NCBI RefSeq assembly: GCF_000696185.1
Contig: NZ_KK853997.1
Location: 4,354,910 to 4,418,909 of the forward strand
Direction of reading: 5' to 3'
DNA length: 64,000 nucleotides
Origin: Kitasatospora cheerisanensis KCTC 2395
Lineage (GTDB): Bacteria; Actinomycetota; Actinomycetes; Streptomycetales; Streptomycetaceae
In this document: positions 25,629-34,499 of the stretch, one piece after another
How the letters are laid out: each line of letters begins with the position of its first letter
Numbering within the stretch: the first letter of the stretch is position 1
The notes under the pieces: model-generated
What the model was told of the DNA's origin: nothing
The model's database searches: none
What the model saw: the letters and a program-made list of their open reading frames with translations, nothing else
Translations under genes and position numbers: made by a program

Positions 25629-28024
25629 GCCCGTCCGAGGCGTTCACCGTCGACCCGTGGGGAATCAGCGAACACGGACTCGACCTGCCCGGGCAGGCCC
25701 GCGCCGAGTCGGTGTTCGCGCTGTCCAACGGCCACATCGGGCTGCGCGGCAACCTCGACGAGGGCGAGCCGCACGGCCTGCCCGGCACCTACCTGAACGG
25801 CGTGTTCGAGCTGCGCCCGCTGCCCTACGCGGAGAGCGGCTACGGCTTCCCGGAGTCCGGGCAGAGCGTCATCAACGTCACCAACGGCAAGCTGATCCGG
25901 CTGCTGGTCGACGACGAGCCCTTCGACCTGCGCTACGGCGAACTCCGCAGCCACCGCCGCAGCCTGGACTTCCGGGACGGCCTGCTGCACCGGGAGGCCG
26001 AGTGGACCTCGCCGGCCGGCCGCACGGTCCGGGTCAGCTCCCGCCGCCTGGTGTCGCTGACCCAGCGGGCGGTGTGCGCGATCCACTACACGGTGGAGGC
26101 CGTGGACGGCCCGGTCCGGATCGTGCTCCAGTCGGAACTGGTCGCCAACGAGCAGCTGCCGGGCGGCGGCGACGGCGACCCGCGGGCGGCGGCCGTGCTG
26201 GAGGCCCCGCTGACGGCCGAACTGCGGCACGCCGACGGCACGAAGGGCGTGCTGGTGCACCGCACCCGGTTCTCCGGCCTGCGGGTCGCCGCCGGGATCG
26301 ACCACGTGATCGACGGGCCGGAGCGGATCGACACCGCCGCCGAGTCCTCCGACGACCAGGCCCGGATCACCGTCACCACCGTGCTGAACGCCGGTCAGAA
26401 ACTGCGCCTGGTCAAGTTCGTGGCGTACGGCTGGTCGGCGACCCGCTCGCTGCCCGCCGTCCGCGACCAGGTCGAGGCCGCGCTGACCGCCGCCCGGTAC
26501 ACCGGCTGGGACGGCCTGGTCGCCGAGCAGAAGGAGTTCCTCGGCCGGTTCTGGGGCGAGAACGACGTCGCCATCGAGGGCGACGTCGAACTCCAGCAGG
26601 CCGTCCGGTTCGCGCTGTTCCACGTCCTGCAGGCCGGCGCCCGCAGCGAGGAACGGGCCATCCCCGCCAAGGGGCTGACCGGCCCCGGCTACGACGGCCA
26701 CTCGTTCTGGGACACCGAGACCTTCGTGCTCCCGGTGCTCACCTACTGCCTGCCCGAGGCCGTCAAACAGGCGCTGCGCTGGCGGCACACCACCCTCCCG
26801 ATGGCCCGCGAGCGCGCCGCCCAACTCGGCCTGGCCGGCGCGGTGTTCCCGTGGCGGACGATCCGCGGCGAGGAGTGCTCCGGCTACTGGCCGGCCGGCA
26901 CCGCCGCCTTCCACATCGGCGCGGACATCGCCGCCGCCGTGGTCCGCTACGTCCGCGCCACCGGGGACACCGAGTTCGAGCGCACCCACGGCCTGGAACT
27001 GCTGGTGGAGACCGCCCGGATGTGGCGCTCGCTCGGCCACCACGATGCCAAGGGCAACTTCCGGATCGAGGGCGTCACCGGGCCCGACGAGTACAGCGCG
27101 GTCGCCGACAACAACGTCTTCACCAACCTGATGGCGCAGTCCAACCTGTGGAACGCCGCCGACACCGCGCTCCGGCACCTGCACGAGGCCTCCCTCCTCG
27201 GCGTGGACACCGAGGAGGCCGCCGCCTGGCGCGACGCCGCCGACAAGATGTTCGTCCCCTACGACGAACAGCTCGGCGTGCACCCGCAGGCCGACGGCTT
27301 CACCGACCACCAGCTCTGGGACTTCGACGCCACCCCGCCCGAGAAGTACCCGCTGCTGCTGCACTACCCGTACTTCGACCTGTACCGGAAGCAGGTCGTC
27401 AAACAGGCCGACCTGGTGCTCGCCATGCAGACCCGCGGCGACGTCTTCACCGCCGAGCAGAAGGCCCGCAACTTCTCCTACTACGAACGCCTGACGGTCC
27501 GCGACTCCTCGCTGTCCGCCTGCACCCAGGCCGTCATCGCCGCCGAGGTCGGCCACCTCGACCTGGCCTACGACTACACCGCCGAAGCCGCCCTGATGGA
27601 CCTGCACGACCTCGGCGGCAACACCCGCGACGGCCTGCACATGGCCTCGCTGGCCGGCGCCTGCATCGCCCTGGTCGCCGGCTTCGGCGGCCTGCGCGAC
27701 CACGGCGACCAGCTGTCCTTCCGGCCCCGGCTGCCCGCCGGACTGCAGCGCCTGTGCTTCTCCATGAGCGTGCGCGAACACCTGCTGCGGGTCGACATCA
27801 CCCACGCCACCACCACCTACACCCTCCGCCGCGGCAGCGTGCTGCAGGTCCTGCACGACGACGAACTGCTGCGGATCGAGGCCGGCAAGTCCGTCGCCCG
27901 GCCCACCGCCAGGATCACCGCCCCCACCGAACGGCCCACCCAGCCGCCCGGCCGCGAACCCGCCCGCCGGCACAGCCAGGCCGGCGTTCAGGTCGGCGGC
28001 GTCGACCATCTGCCGGCCGAGTGA
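25625..28024 (+). CDS. Family 65 glycoside hydrolase (disaccharide phosphorylase)
   Basis: 799-aa inverting phosphorylase of the maltose/trehalose/kojibiose type. It shows the N-terminal beta-sandwich (FALSNGHIGLRGNLDEG), the (alpha/alpha)6 barrel with GHSFWDTETFVLPVL, and the general-acid Glu in RIEGVTGPDEYS. The KQADLVLAM segment matches the phosphate-site region of GH65. The exact substrate cannot be read from sequence. ATG overlaps the beta-PGM stop. The last 60 residues are a Pro/Arg-rich tail unlike the family and probably disordered. Confidence 0.9.
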   Translation: MSPSEAFTVDPWGISEHGLDLPGQARAESVFALSNGHIGLRGNLDEGEPHGLPGTYLNGVFELRPLPYAESGYGFPESGQSVINVTNGKLIRLLVDDEPFDLRYGELRSHRRSLDFRDGLLHREAEWTSPAGRTVRVSSRRLVSLTQRAVCAIHYTVEAVDGPVRIVLQSELVANEQLPGGGDGDPRAAAVLEAPLTAELRHADGTKGVLVHRTRFSGLRVAAGIDHVIDGPERIDTAAESSDDQARITVTTVLNAGQKLRLVKFVAYGWSATRSLPAVRDQVEAALTAARYTGWDGLVAEQKEFLGRFWGENDVAIEGDVELQQAVRFALFHVLQAGARSEERAIPAKGLTGPGYDGHSFWDTETFVLPVLTYCLPEAVKQALRWRHTTLPMARERAAQLGLAGAVFPWRTIRGEECSGYWPAGTAAFHIGADIAAAVVRYVRATGDTEFERTHGLELLVETARMWRSLGHHDAKGNFRIEGVTGPDEYSAVADNNVFTNLMAQSNLWNAADTALRHLHEASLLGVDTEEAAAWRDAADKMFVPYDEQLGVHPQADGFTDHQLWDFDATPPEKYPLLLHYPYFDLYRKQVVKQADLVLAMQTRGDVFTAEQKARNFSYYERLTVRDSSLSACTQAVIAAEVGHLDLAYDYTAEAALMDLHDLGGNTRDGLHMASLAGACIALVAGFGGLRDHGDQLSFRPRLPAGLQRLCFSMSVREHLLRVDITHATTTYTLRRGSVLQVLHDDELLRIEAGKSVARPTARITAPTERPTQPPGREPARRHSQAGVQVGGVDHLPAE

Positions 28025-28041
28025 GAGCACGCATAAAAAGC

Positions 28042-28090
28042 TGACGCAGCGTCAACACTCCCTGCACGAACCGTGACCGGCGGTGCAGGG
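28042..28090. promoter_or_regulatory. Palindrome and hairpin between GH65 and the protease gene
   Basis: A 13-bp palindrome tgacgc-a-gcgtca (28042-28054) is followed by ccctgcac / gtgcaggg arms (28060-28067, 28083-28090). The first may be an operator; the second a terminator or leader structure. About 45 bp separate it from the protease start. Confidence 0.35.
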
Positions 28091-28137
28091 GTTCCACTCG
28101 TCGCCTCCGGCCAGCCGTCCCGACCGGAGGCCCGCTC

Positions 28138-29304
28138 TTGCGCACCCTCGCCCTCACCGCCGCCGCCCTGCTCACCCCCCTCGTCGCCGCCACCCCCGTG
28201 CACGCCGACAGCACCCGCTGGGTGCACAGCTGCGCCGCGCCCAGCCAGGCCGACACCGCCAGCTGCAACGCCCTGCGGGTGGTCGGCGGCGCCGCCGGCG
28301 CCTTCGCCGCCCAGCAGGGCTACGGCCCCGCCGACCTGCGCTCCGCGTACGGCCTGCCCGCCGACGGCGGCGCGGGCACGACCATCGCCGTCGTCGACGC
28401 CTACGACAACCCGAAGGCCGAGGCCGACCTCGGCGTCTACCGCAGCCACTACGGCCTGCCCGCCTGCACCACCGCGAGCGGCTGCTTCCGCAAGGTCGAC
28501 CAGCGCGGCGGCACCGCGATCCCGCGCGGCGACACCTCCTGGGCCGGCGAGACGGCGCTCGACCTCGCCATGGTCTCCGCGGTCGCCCCGCGCGCCAAGC
28601 TGATCCTGGTCGAGGCCGACAGCGCCTCCGTCAGCGACCTCGGCACCGCCGTCAACACCGCCGTCTCGCTCGGCGCCAAGTACGTCTCGATCAGCTGGGG
28701 CGCACCCGAGAACTCCAACGCCGCCACCTACGACAGCCGCTACTTCAACCACCCCGGCGTGGTCATCGCGGTCGCCTCCGGCGACGCCGGGTACGGCGTC
28801 AACTTCCCCGCCTCCTCCCCGCACGTCACCGCCGTCGGCGGCACCACGCTGCGCCGCGACAGCTCGGCCCGCGGCTGGGGCGAGACCGTCTGGTCCACCA
28901 ACTCCACCGAGGGCAGCGCGAGCGGCTGCTCCGGCCGGCTCCCCAAGCCGGGCTGGCAGACCGACAGCGGCTGTCCCCGCCGCACCGTCGCCGACGTGGC
29001 CGCCGTCGCCGACCCCGCGACCGGCGTCGCCGTCTACCAGACCTACGGCGGCAACGGCTGGTATGTCTACGGCGGCACCTCCGCCTCCGCCCCGATCATC
29101 GCCGCGACCTACGCCCTGGCCGGGGCCCCGTCGAGCGGCAGCAGCCCGGCGAGCTTCCCGTACGCGAACCCCGCCGCGCTCAACGACGTGACGGTCGGGT
29201 CCACCGCCACCTGCAACCCGGCCTACCTCTGCACGGCCGAGCCCGGCTACGACGGCCCGACCGGCCTCGGCACCCCGGCCGGCGTCGCGGCCTTCCGCGG
29301 ATAG
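28138..29304 (+). CDS. Secreted S53 (sedolisin) serine-carboxyl peptidase
   Basis: 388 aa with a signal peptide (MRTLALTAAALLTPLVAATPVHA). The sedolisin catalytic set is visible: Glu and Asp in SWAGETALDLAM, the oxyanion Asp in ASGDAGYG and the nucleophile in GGTSASAP. The propeptide is short compared with kumamolisin. The only good start is TTG at 28138, preceded by GGAGG; no ATG or GTG fits the signal peptide. A strong hairpin follows the gene. Confidence 0.88.
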   Translation: MRTLALTAAALLTPLVAATPVHADSTRWVHSCAAPSQADTASCNALRVVGGAAGAFAAQQGYGPADLRSAYGLPADGGAGTTIAVVDAYDNPKAEADLGVYRSHYGLPACTTASGCFRKVDQRGGTAIPRGDTSWAGETALDLAMVSAVAPRAKLILVEADSASVSDLGTAVNTAVSLGAKYVSISWGAPENSNAATYDSRYFNHPGVVIAVASGDAGYGVNFPASSPHVTAVGGTTLRRDSSARGWGETVWSTNSTEGSASGCSGRLPKPGWQTDSGCPRRTVADVAAVADPATGVAVYQTYGGNGWYVYGGTSASAPIIAATYALAGAPSSGSSPASFPYANPAALNDVTVGSTATCNPAYLCTAEPGYDGPTGLGTPAGVAAFRG

Positions 29305-29313
29305 GACGCCGGC

Positions 29314-29352
29314 CGCTCCACCGGGGGCCGCGCGGCGGCGCCCGGTGGAGCG
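29314..29352 (+). terminator. Hairpin terminator after the sedolisin gene
   Basis: Perfect 12-bp arms cgctccaccggg / cccggtggagcg around a 15-base GC loop begin 10 bp after the stop. Confidence 0.65.
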
Positions 29353-29364
29353 CCTCCCGGTCCG

Positions 29365-29490
29365 CTACCGCGGGGCCGGGGACATGCGCGTGGTGACACC
29401 CACCCGGTTGAGCGCGTTGATGGCCGCGATCAGGCCGATCAGGTGGGCGAGTTCGGTCTCCGAGAAGTGCTTCGGGTTGGCGCTGCTGAC
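29365..29490 (-). pseudogene. 3' remnant of an AhpD-like (carboxymuconolactone decarboxylase) gene
   Basis: Only the last ~40 codons survive: NPKHFSETELAHLIGLIAAI and NALNRVGVTTR, then a TAG at 29365-29367. This C-terminal helix pair is typical of AhpD-like alkylhydroperoxidases. The upstream part with the CxxC active site is gone; the homology stops exactly where the MocR remnant on the other strand begins. Confidence 0.7.
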
Positions 29491-30169
29491 ACCGGCCCAC
29501 CAGTACCCGCTCGGGATGCCGCTGCGGGCCGGCCGGCGGGTGGAGGCGGTGGACTGGGCGCGGCAGGTCGGCGGCTACCTGCTGGAGGACGACTACGACG
29601 GCGAGTTCCGCTACGACCGGCACGCGATCGGCGCGATGCAGGCCCTCGACCCGGACCGGGTGGTGTACGCGGGCACCGCGTCCAAGTCGCTGGCCTCGGG
29701 CGTGCGGCTGGGCTGGCTGGCGCTGCCGGCCGCCCTGGTCGGGCCGGTGATGCGGCACAAGCGGCTCGCGGACGGGCAGAGCGGCGCCCTGGAGCAGCTG
29801 ACCCTCGCCGAGCTGATCGACTCCGGCGGCTACGACCGGCACGTCCGGCGCAGCCGCCAACTGCTGCGCCGGCGCCGCGACCGGCTGGTCGAGGTGCTCG
29901 CCGAACGCGCCCCGCGGGTGCGGGTGACGGGGATCAGCGCGGGCCTGCACGCCGTCCTGGAACTGCCCGAGGGCTCCCCGGGCGAGGACGAACTCCGGTC
30001 CCGCGCGCTCCGTTCCGGCCTGCGGGTGCACACCCTGGGCTGGAGCCGGGCCGGGGGCGACGACCGGCCGCCGGAGCGGCCCCCGGCGCTGGTGATCGGC
30101 TACGGCACGCCGCCCGACCACGCCTTCGAGGCCGCCCTGGACGCGCTCTGCGCCCTGCTCGAATCCTGA
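29481..30169 (+). pseudogene. 3' remnant of a MocR-type (GntR-aminotransferase) regulator
   Basis: Coding begins abruptly with LTPAHQYPLG, a motif from the middle of the fold-I aminotransferase domain, and continues in frame with LLEDDYDGEFRYDR, the PLP-lysine region AGTASKSLASGVRLGW and a normal C-terminus to TGA at 30167-30169. The GntR helix-turn-helix and the first half of the aminotransferase domain are absent and no plausible start exists. With the divergent AhpD remnant, it marks a deletion that removed both 5' halves and their shared promoter. Confidence 0.75.
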
Positions 30170-30176
30170 CGGGCCG

Positions 30177-30353
30177 TCAGTGGCCGTGCCGGCCGACGTA
30201 GAACAGCAGGAACAGGAAGCCCACGAAGCCGTGGCCCGACACGATGTAGATCCACACCCGGATCCACACCCGGTTGGAGGCGCGGTAGCCCGCGTCGACG
30301 GTCTCCTTGTACTGCGGAACGGCGGGGTGGGCGGGTTTGGCGGTGTCGGCCAT
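30177..30353 (-). CDS. Small single-helix membrane protein (DUF6126-like)
   Basis: 58 aa with a hydrophilic N-terminus (MADTAKPAHPAVPQYKETVD), then RVWIRVWIYIVSGHGFVGFLFLLFYVG as one membrane helix. It resembles the small DUF6126 proteins that accompany XRE-cupin regulators in streptomycetes. It follows the regulator by 38 bp and is probably co-transcribed. The role is unknown. Confidence 0.75.
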   Translation of the reverse strand: MADTAKPAHPAVPQYKETVDAGYRASNRVWIRVWIYIVSGHGFVGFLFLLFYVGRHGH

Positions 30354-30391
30354 GGCAGTCTCCTGACGGTGGTGGCGGACGGGTTCGGGGG

Positions 30392-30997
30392 CTACAGGCG
30401 CGGGGCGTCGCCGAGGCACAGGTCGCCGGCGGGGCTCTGCAGCAGGGTGTGGACGAAGATCAGGTCGAGACCGGCCTCGGAGTCCGCGGCGATGCAGTGC
30501 GGGGTCAGCGAGTCGAAGTGCGCCGAGTCGCCCTCGCCGAGCAGGTGCACCCGGTCTCCCAGGGTGAGCCTCATCCGGCCCTTGGTGACGTACAGCCACT
30601 CCTCGCCGGGATGCACCCGCACCACGGCGTCCTGCGAACCCGGCGGGACGTGCACCCGCAGGGCCTGCATGGCACGGCCCGGCGCACCGGCCCGCCGGTA
30701 CCCCCAGCCGCCGGCCCGGCCGGGTTCGACCACGCCGCCGCGGATCACCGGATCCGGCTCGGCCGCCTGCTCGCCGAGCAGCCCGGACACGCTGGTCCCG
30801 TACGCCCGGGCCAGGCCGAGCAGCACCGGCAGCGAGGGCTGCCGCCTCCCGGTCTCCAGGCGCGACAAGTAGGCTGGGGACAGGCCGACCCGGGCCGCCG
30901 CGGCCTCCAGCGTGAGCCTGCTGGAGACCCGCTGCTCCCGGAGCCGCGCGCCGAGGCCCGCGACCTCCTGGTCGTCGCCGAACGGACTGTCTGTCAT
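30392..30997 (-). CDS. XRE-family regulator with C-terminal cupin domain
   Basis: 201 aa: helix-turn-helix at 14-70 (LEAAAARVGLSPAYLSRLETGRRQPSL, read in parts) and a cupin beta-barrel (MQALRVHVPPGSQD, HPGEEWLYVTKGRMRLTLGD). Such proteins bind DNA and sense a small ligand in the cupin. Two palindromic sites just upstream of the ATG at 30997 suggest autoregulation. It lies between its small membrane partner and poxB, all on the minus strand. Confidence 0.88.
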   Translation of the reverse strand: MTDSPFGDDQEVAGLGARLREQRVSSRLTLEAAAARVGLSPAYLSRLETGRRQPSLPVLLGLARAYGTSVSGLLGEQAAEPDPVIRGGVVEPGRAGGWGYRRAGAPGRAMQALRVHVPPGSQDAVVRVHPGEEWLYVTKGRMRLTLGDRVHLLGEGDSAHFDSLTPHCIAADSEAGLDLIFVHTLLQSPAGDLCLGDAPRL

Positions 30998-31018
30998 GAC
31001 TCCAGTCCACACCCTTCG

Positions 31019-31051
31019 TGCCTCACGGGCAACAAACTTGCCCCACAGGCA
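31019..31051. promoter_or_regulatory. Tandem palindromic operator upstream of the XRE-cupin gene
   Basis: Two related imperfect palindromes, tgcctcacgggca (31019-31031) and tgccccacaggca (31039-31051), have centres 20 bp apart, two helical turns. They occupy the 59-bp space between the poxB stop and the regulator start, as expected for an autoregulatory dimer-pair site. Confidence 0.6.
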
Positions 31052-31056
31052 AAAGC

Positions 31057-32799
31057 TCAGGGGCGGGGCACGTTGCGCAGGTTCGACCGGGCCAGGTCGA
31101 CCATCTTGCCGACGCCGCCGGACAGCACCGTCCGCCCGGCCGCCAGCGCGAAGCCCTTGAGCTGGGTGGCGGTGATCCGGGGCGGGATGGACAGCGCGTT
31201 CGGATCGGTCACCACGTCCACCAGCGCCGGGCCGGGCCGCTCCAGCGCATCGGACAGCACCTCCCGGACCTTCGCCGGATCGGTCACCCGCTTCGCCGGG
31301 ATCCCGCAGGCCCGGGCGATCGCCGCGTAGTCCACGTCGCCGTTGTCGATCTCCCACTCCGGATAGCCGGAGACCAGCATCTCCAGCTTGATCATGCCGA
31401 GTGCCCCGTTGTTGAACACCACCGTCTTCACCGGCAGCCGGTGCTTGGCCACCGTCAGCAGCTCGCCCAGCAGCATGCCCAGCCCGCCGTCGCCCGACAT
31501 CGACACCACCTGCCGCCCCGGGAAGGCCAGTTGGGCGCCGATCGCGTGCGGCAGCGCGTTCGCCATCGACCCGTGCAGGAACGAGCCGATCACCCGCCGC
31601 CGCCCGTTCGGGGTCAGGTAGCGGGCCGCCCAGACGTTGCACATGCCGGTGTCCACGGTGAACACCGCGTCCTGCGCGGCCACCTCGTCCAGCACCGAGG
31701 CCACGTACTCCGGGTGGATCGGCCGGTGCTTCTCGATCCCCTTGGTGTACGCCCCCACCACCGTCTCCAGGGCCCGGTAGTGCCGGGTCAGCAGACCGTC
31801 CAGGAACGACCGGTCGGTCTTCTGCTCCAGCAGCGGCAGCACCGCCCGCAGCGTCGCCGCCACGTCCCCGTGCACCGCCAGCTCCAGCGCGGTCCGCCGG
31901 CCCAGCCGGGTCGCGTCGTGGTCCACCTGCACCGTCCGGGCCTGCGGCAGGAACGAGTCGTACGGGAAGTCCGTCCCCAGCAGCAGCACCAACTCGGCCT
32001 CGTGCAGGGCCTCGTGGCACGCTCCGTAGCCGAGCAGCCCGCTCATCCCGACGTCGTACGGGTTGTCGAACTGGATCCACTCCTTGCCGCGCAGCGAATG
32101 CCCCACGGGCGACTGCAGCACCCCCGCGAGCTTCATCACCTCCTCGTGCGCGCCCCGGACCCCCGCGCCCGCGAACACCGTCACCGTCCGCGCCGCGTTC
32201 AGCGCCTCGGCGAGCGCCTGCACCTGCGACCAGGGAGGCGCGGCCACCGCCTGCTCGGTCAGGAAGGTCGACCGGCCGGTCGGCGACGGGGCGCTCAACG
32301 CCGCGATGTCGCCCGGGAACGCCAGCACCGAGACGCCGCGGGCGCCCAGCGCGTGCTGGATCCCCACCCGCAGCAGCCGCGGCAACTGCGCCGGGTTCGA
32401 CAGCAGTTCGCACCAGCCGCTGCAATCGGTGAACACCCGCTCCGGGTGCGTCTCCTGGAAGAACCCGGTGCCGATCTGCGCCGACGGGATGTGCGAGGCC
32501 AGCGCCAGCACCGGGACGCCGCTGCGGTGCGCGTCGTACAGGCCCTGGATCAGATGCGTGTTGCCCGGGCCGCAGCTGCCCGCGCACACCGCCAGCCGCC
32601 CCGTCAGCTCGGCCTCCGCCGCCGCGGCGAACGCCCCCGCCTCCTCGTTCCTGACGTGCACCCAGGAGATCCCCTCGGCCCGCCGGATCGCGTCCACCAC
32701 CGGATTGAGACTGTCCCCCACCACCCCGTAGACCCGCTCGACCCCCGCCTGCTGGAGCACTTCCACCATCTGGTCGGCCACGCTGCCCACGGGGATCAC
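31057..32799 (-). CDS. poxB: Pyruvate oxidase/dehydrogenase (PoxB-like ThDP enzyme)
   Basis: 580 aa with three domains of the ThDP superfamily: N-terminal Pyr domain (VYGVVGDSLNPVVDAI, catalytic Glu in VRNEEAGAFAA), central FAD/nucleotide-fold domain and C-terminal PP domain with the ThDP motif SGDGGLGMLLGE followed by VVFNNGALGMIKLE. It would oxidatively decarboxylate pyruvate to acetate, passing electrons to quinone at the membrane. GTG 32799 has GAGG only 3 bp upstream; the in-frame GTG at 32790 is better spaced and may be the true start. Confidence 0.88.
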   Translation of the reverse strand: MIPVGSVADQMVEVLQQAGVERVYGVVGDSLNPVVDAIRRAEGISWVHVRNEEAGAFAAAAEAELTGRLAVCAGSCGPGNTHLIQGLYDAHRSGVPVLALASHIPSAQIGTGFFQETHPERVFTDCSGWCELLSNPAQLPRLLRVGIQHALGARGVSVLAFPGDIAALSAPSPTGRSTFLTEQAVAAPPWSQVQALAEALNAARTVTVFAGAGVRGAHEEVMKLAGVLQSPVGHSLRGKEWIQFDNPYDVGMSGLLGYGACHEALHEAELVLLLGTDFPYDSFLPQARTVQVDHDATRLGRRTALELAVHGDVAATLRAVLPLLEQKTDRSFLDGLLTRHYRALETVVGAYTKGIEKHRPIHPEYVASVLDEVAAQDAVFTVDTGMCNVWAARYLTPNGRRRVIGSFLHGSMANALPHAIGAQLAFPGRQVVSMSGDGGLGMLLGELLTVAKHRLPVKTVVFNNGALGMIKLEMLVSGYPEWEIDNGDVDYAAIARACGIPAKRVTDPAKVREVLSDALERPGPALVDVVTDPNALSIPPRITATQLKGFALAAGRTVLSGGVGKMVDLARSNLRNVPRP

Positions 32800-32951
32800 C
32801 TCATGCCACTAGGAAACGGACATTCGGCACCATATCGGGAGGGGGGAGGCGAGGGTGCGAGGCACCGCGCGAGTCGGAAGGCGCCCGCCGGCAGGACCGC
32901 GACGCGGCCCGGCGGCCCGCACCTGTCCGCGACCCTGCCGGCGCCTGCTCC

Positions 32952-33211
32952 TCACCCGTTGCCGTCGAGAGTGGTTCCGAGCGCCTCGCAGGTGCCCGTC
33001 GCCTCGTCGGCGAGCGGGCCCACGATCGGGTACTGGGCGAGGTCGCGGTGGCACAGCTCCGTGGTGGAGGGCATCTCGCCGTGGTAGCCGGTCTCGACGC
33101 CGTGGGCTTGGGAGAGGCTGCCGGTCTGGACGATCGGGGTGGCGTTCGCGGGGCCGCGGCGAGGGCGAGTCCGGTCAGGGAGAGGGCGCCGAGTGCGGTG
33201 AGCTTCTTCAT
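32952..33211 (-). CDS. Small secreted protein (one frameshift)
   Basis: ATG 33211 opens a signal peptide (MKKLTALGALSLTGLALAAA). One base is missing near 33155; in the corrected frame the mature part reads NATPIVQTGSLSQAHGVETG and continues through TTELCHRDLAQYPIVGPLAD to CEALGTTLDGNG and TGA at 32952-32954, about 86 aa with two cysteines likely forming a disulphide. I do not recognise a family. It stands alone between poxB and the P450 gene. Confidence 0.65.
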
Positions 33212-33284
33212 GGACGGTGCAACGAGAACCGCCCCCACCCGGTCACGTGCATTGACCCGGCGGGGGCGGCGGCCCGACGCGACG

Positions 33285-34499
33285 TCAGGAGGTGCGCACC
33301 ATCAGCGTGCTGACGCTGTTGCTGACGAACGAGGCGATCGGCTTCGGGTCCGCGCCGTCCGCGAGCCGGAGGCCGGGGAAGCGGGTGAAGAGCTCGCGCA
33401 GCGCCGTCTCGGCCTCCAGGCGGGCCAGCGAGGAGCCGATGCAGAAGTGCGGTCCGTGCCCGAGGGAGAGGTGCCGGTTGCCGGTGCGGGTCAGGTCGAA
33501 GCGGTCCGCGTCGGCGTAGTGGCGGTCGTCGCGCCCGGCGGCGGCGTAGGAGGCGAGCATCGCCTCGCCGCGGCGGATGAGCACGTCGCCGACCCGGATG
33601 TCCTCCAGGGCGTAGCGCATCGGGAACTGGCCGACCGGGCCGTCGTAGCGCAGCGTCTCCTCGACCACCGCGGACCAGCCGACCTCGCCGTTCAGCACCA
33701 GCGCCAGCTGGTCGGGGTGGGCGAGCAGGGCGCGCACCGCGTTGCAGATCAGGTTCAGGGTGGTCTCGTGGCCGGCCACGACGAGCTGCATCAGGATGCC
33801 GATGAGCTCCTCCTCGCTGAGCCGGTCCTGCTCCTCGCGGGCGGCGATCAGCGCGGTGGTGAGGTCGTCCGCGGGCTCGGCCCGCTTCGCGGCGGCGACC
33901 CGGGCCAGCAGCCCGCCGAGGTTGAGCGCGGCGGTGGCCCCGGCGCCGGGGGTCGCGGAGGAGCTGACCAGGGTGTTGGACAGCTCGTGCAGCAGGTCGG
34001 CCTGCTCCTCGGCGAGGCCGAGGAGTTCGCCGATCACCTGCATCGGCAGCGGCAGCGCGAAGTGGGTGCGCAGGTCGAAGTCGCCGTCCAGGGCGGCGAC
34101 GCCGTCGAGCAGGCGGGCGACCCGCTGTTCGATGGCGGGGGCCAGCGCGGCGATCCGGCGCGGGGTGAGCGCCTGCGAGACCAGGCCGCGCAGGCGGCGG
34201 TGGTCGGCGCCGTCCGAGGTGGTCATGCCGGGCACGGTGATGAAGGTCATCAGCGGCCAGCCCTCGGGGAGCCGGCCCTCCCGGTACAGGTTCCAGTGCT
34301 TGGCGTTCTTGGCGACCCGCGGGTCGGCGAGCAGCTCCTGCAGGGTGTCGTGGTGGGTTATCGCCCAGACCACCACCCCGCCAGGGAGCTCCACCAGCGT
34401 GGCCGGACCGTTGGCGCGGAGCCGCTGGTTCTCGGCGTGCTGGTCGGACCCGACGGGGTCGAGCCCGACGGGCCGTAGCTGGTCGGCGGTGGTGTCCAT
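33285..34499 (-). CDS. Cytochrome P450 (conservon-associated, CvnF position)
   Basis: 404-aa class-I bacterial P450. The I-helix reads VVAGHETTLN, the K-helix EETLRYD (ExxR), and the haem loop LGHGPHFCIGSSLAR with the Cys ligand. It is the last gene of the conservon. The ATG at 34499 lies inside the preceding P450 frame, which overlaps by 142 bp. Redox partner and substrate are not evident. Confidence 0.92.
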   Translation of the reverse strand: MDTTADQLRPVGLDPVGSDQHAENQRLRANGPATLVELPGGVVVWAITHHDTLQELLADPRVAKNAKHWNLYREGRLPEGWPLMTFITVPGMTTSDGADHRRLRGLVSQALTPRRIAALAPAIEQRVARLLDGVAALDGDFDLRTHFALPLPMQVIGELLGLAEEQADLLHELSNTLVSSSATPGAGATAALNLGGLLARVAAAKRAEPADDLTTALIAAREEQDRLSEEELIGILMQLVVAGHETTLNLICNAVRALLAHPDQLALVLNGEVGWSAVVEETLRYDGPVGQFPMRYALEDIRVGDVLIRRGEAMLASYAAAGRDDRHYADADRFDLTRTGNRHLSLGHGPHFCIGSSLARLEAETALRELFTRFPGLRLADGADPKPIASFVSNSVSTLMVRTS

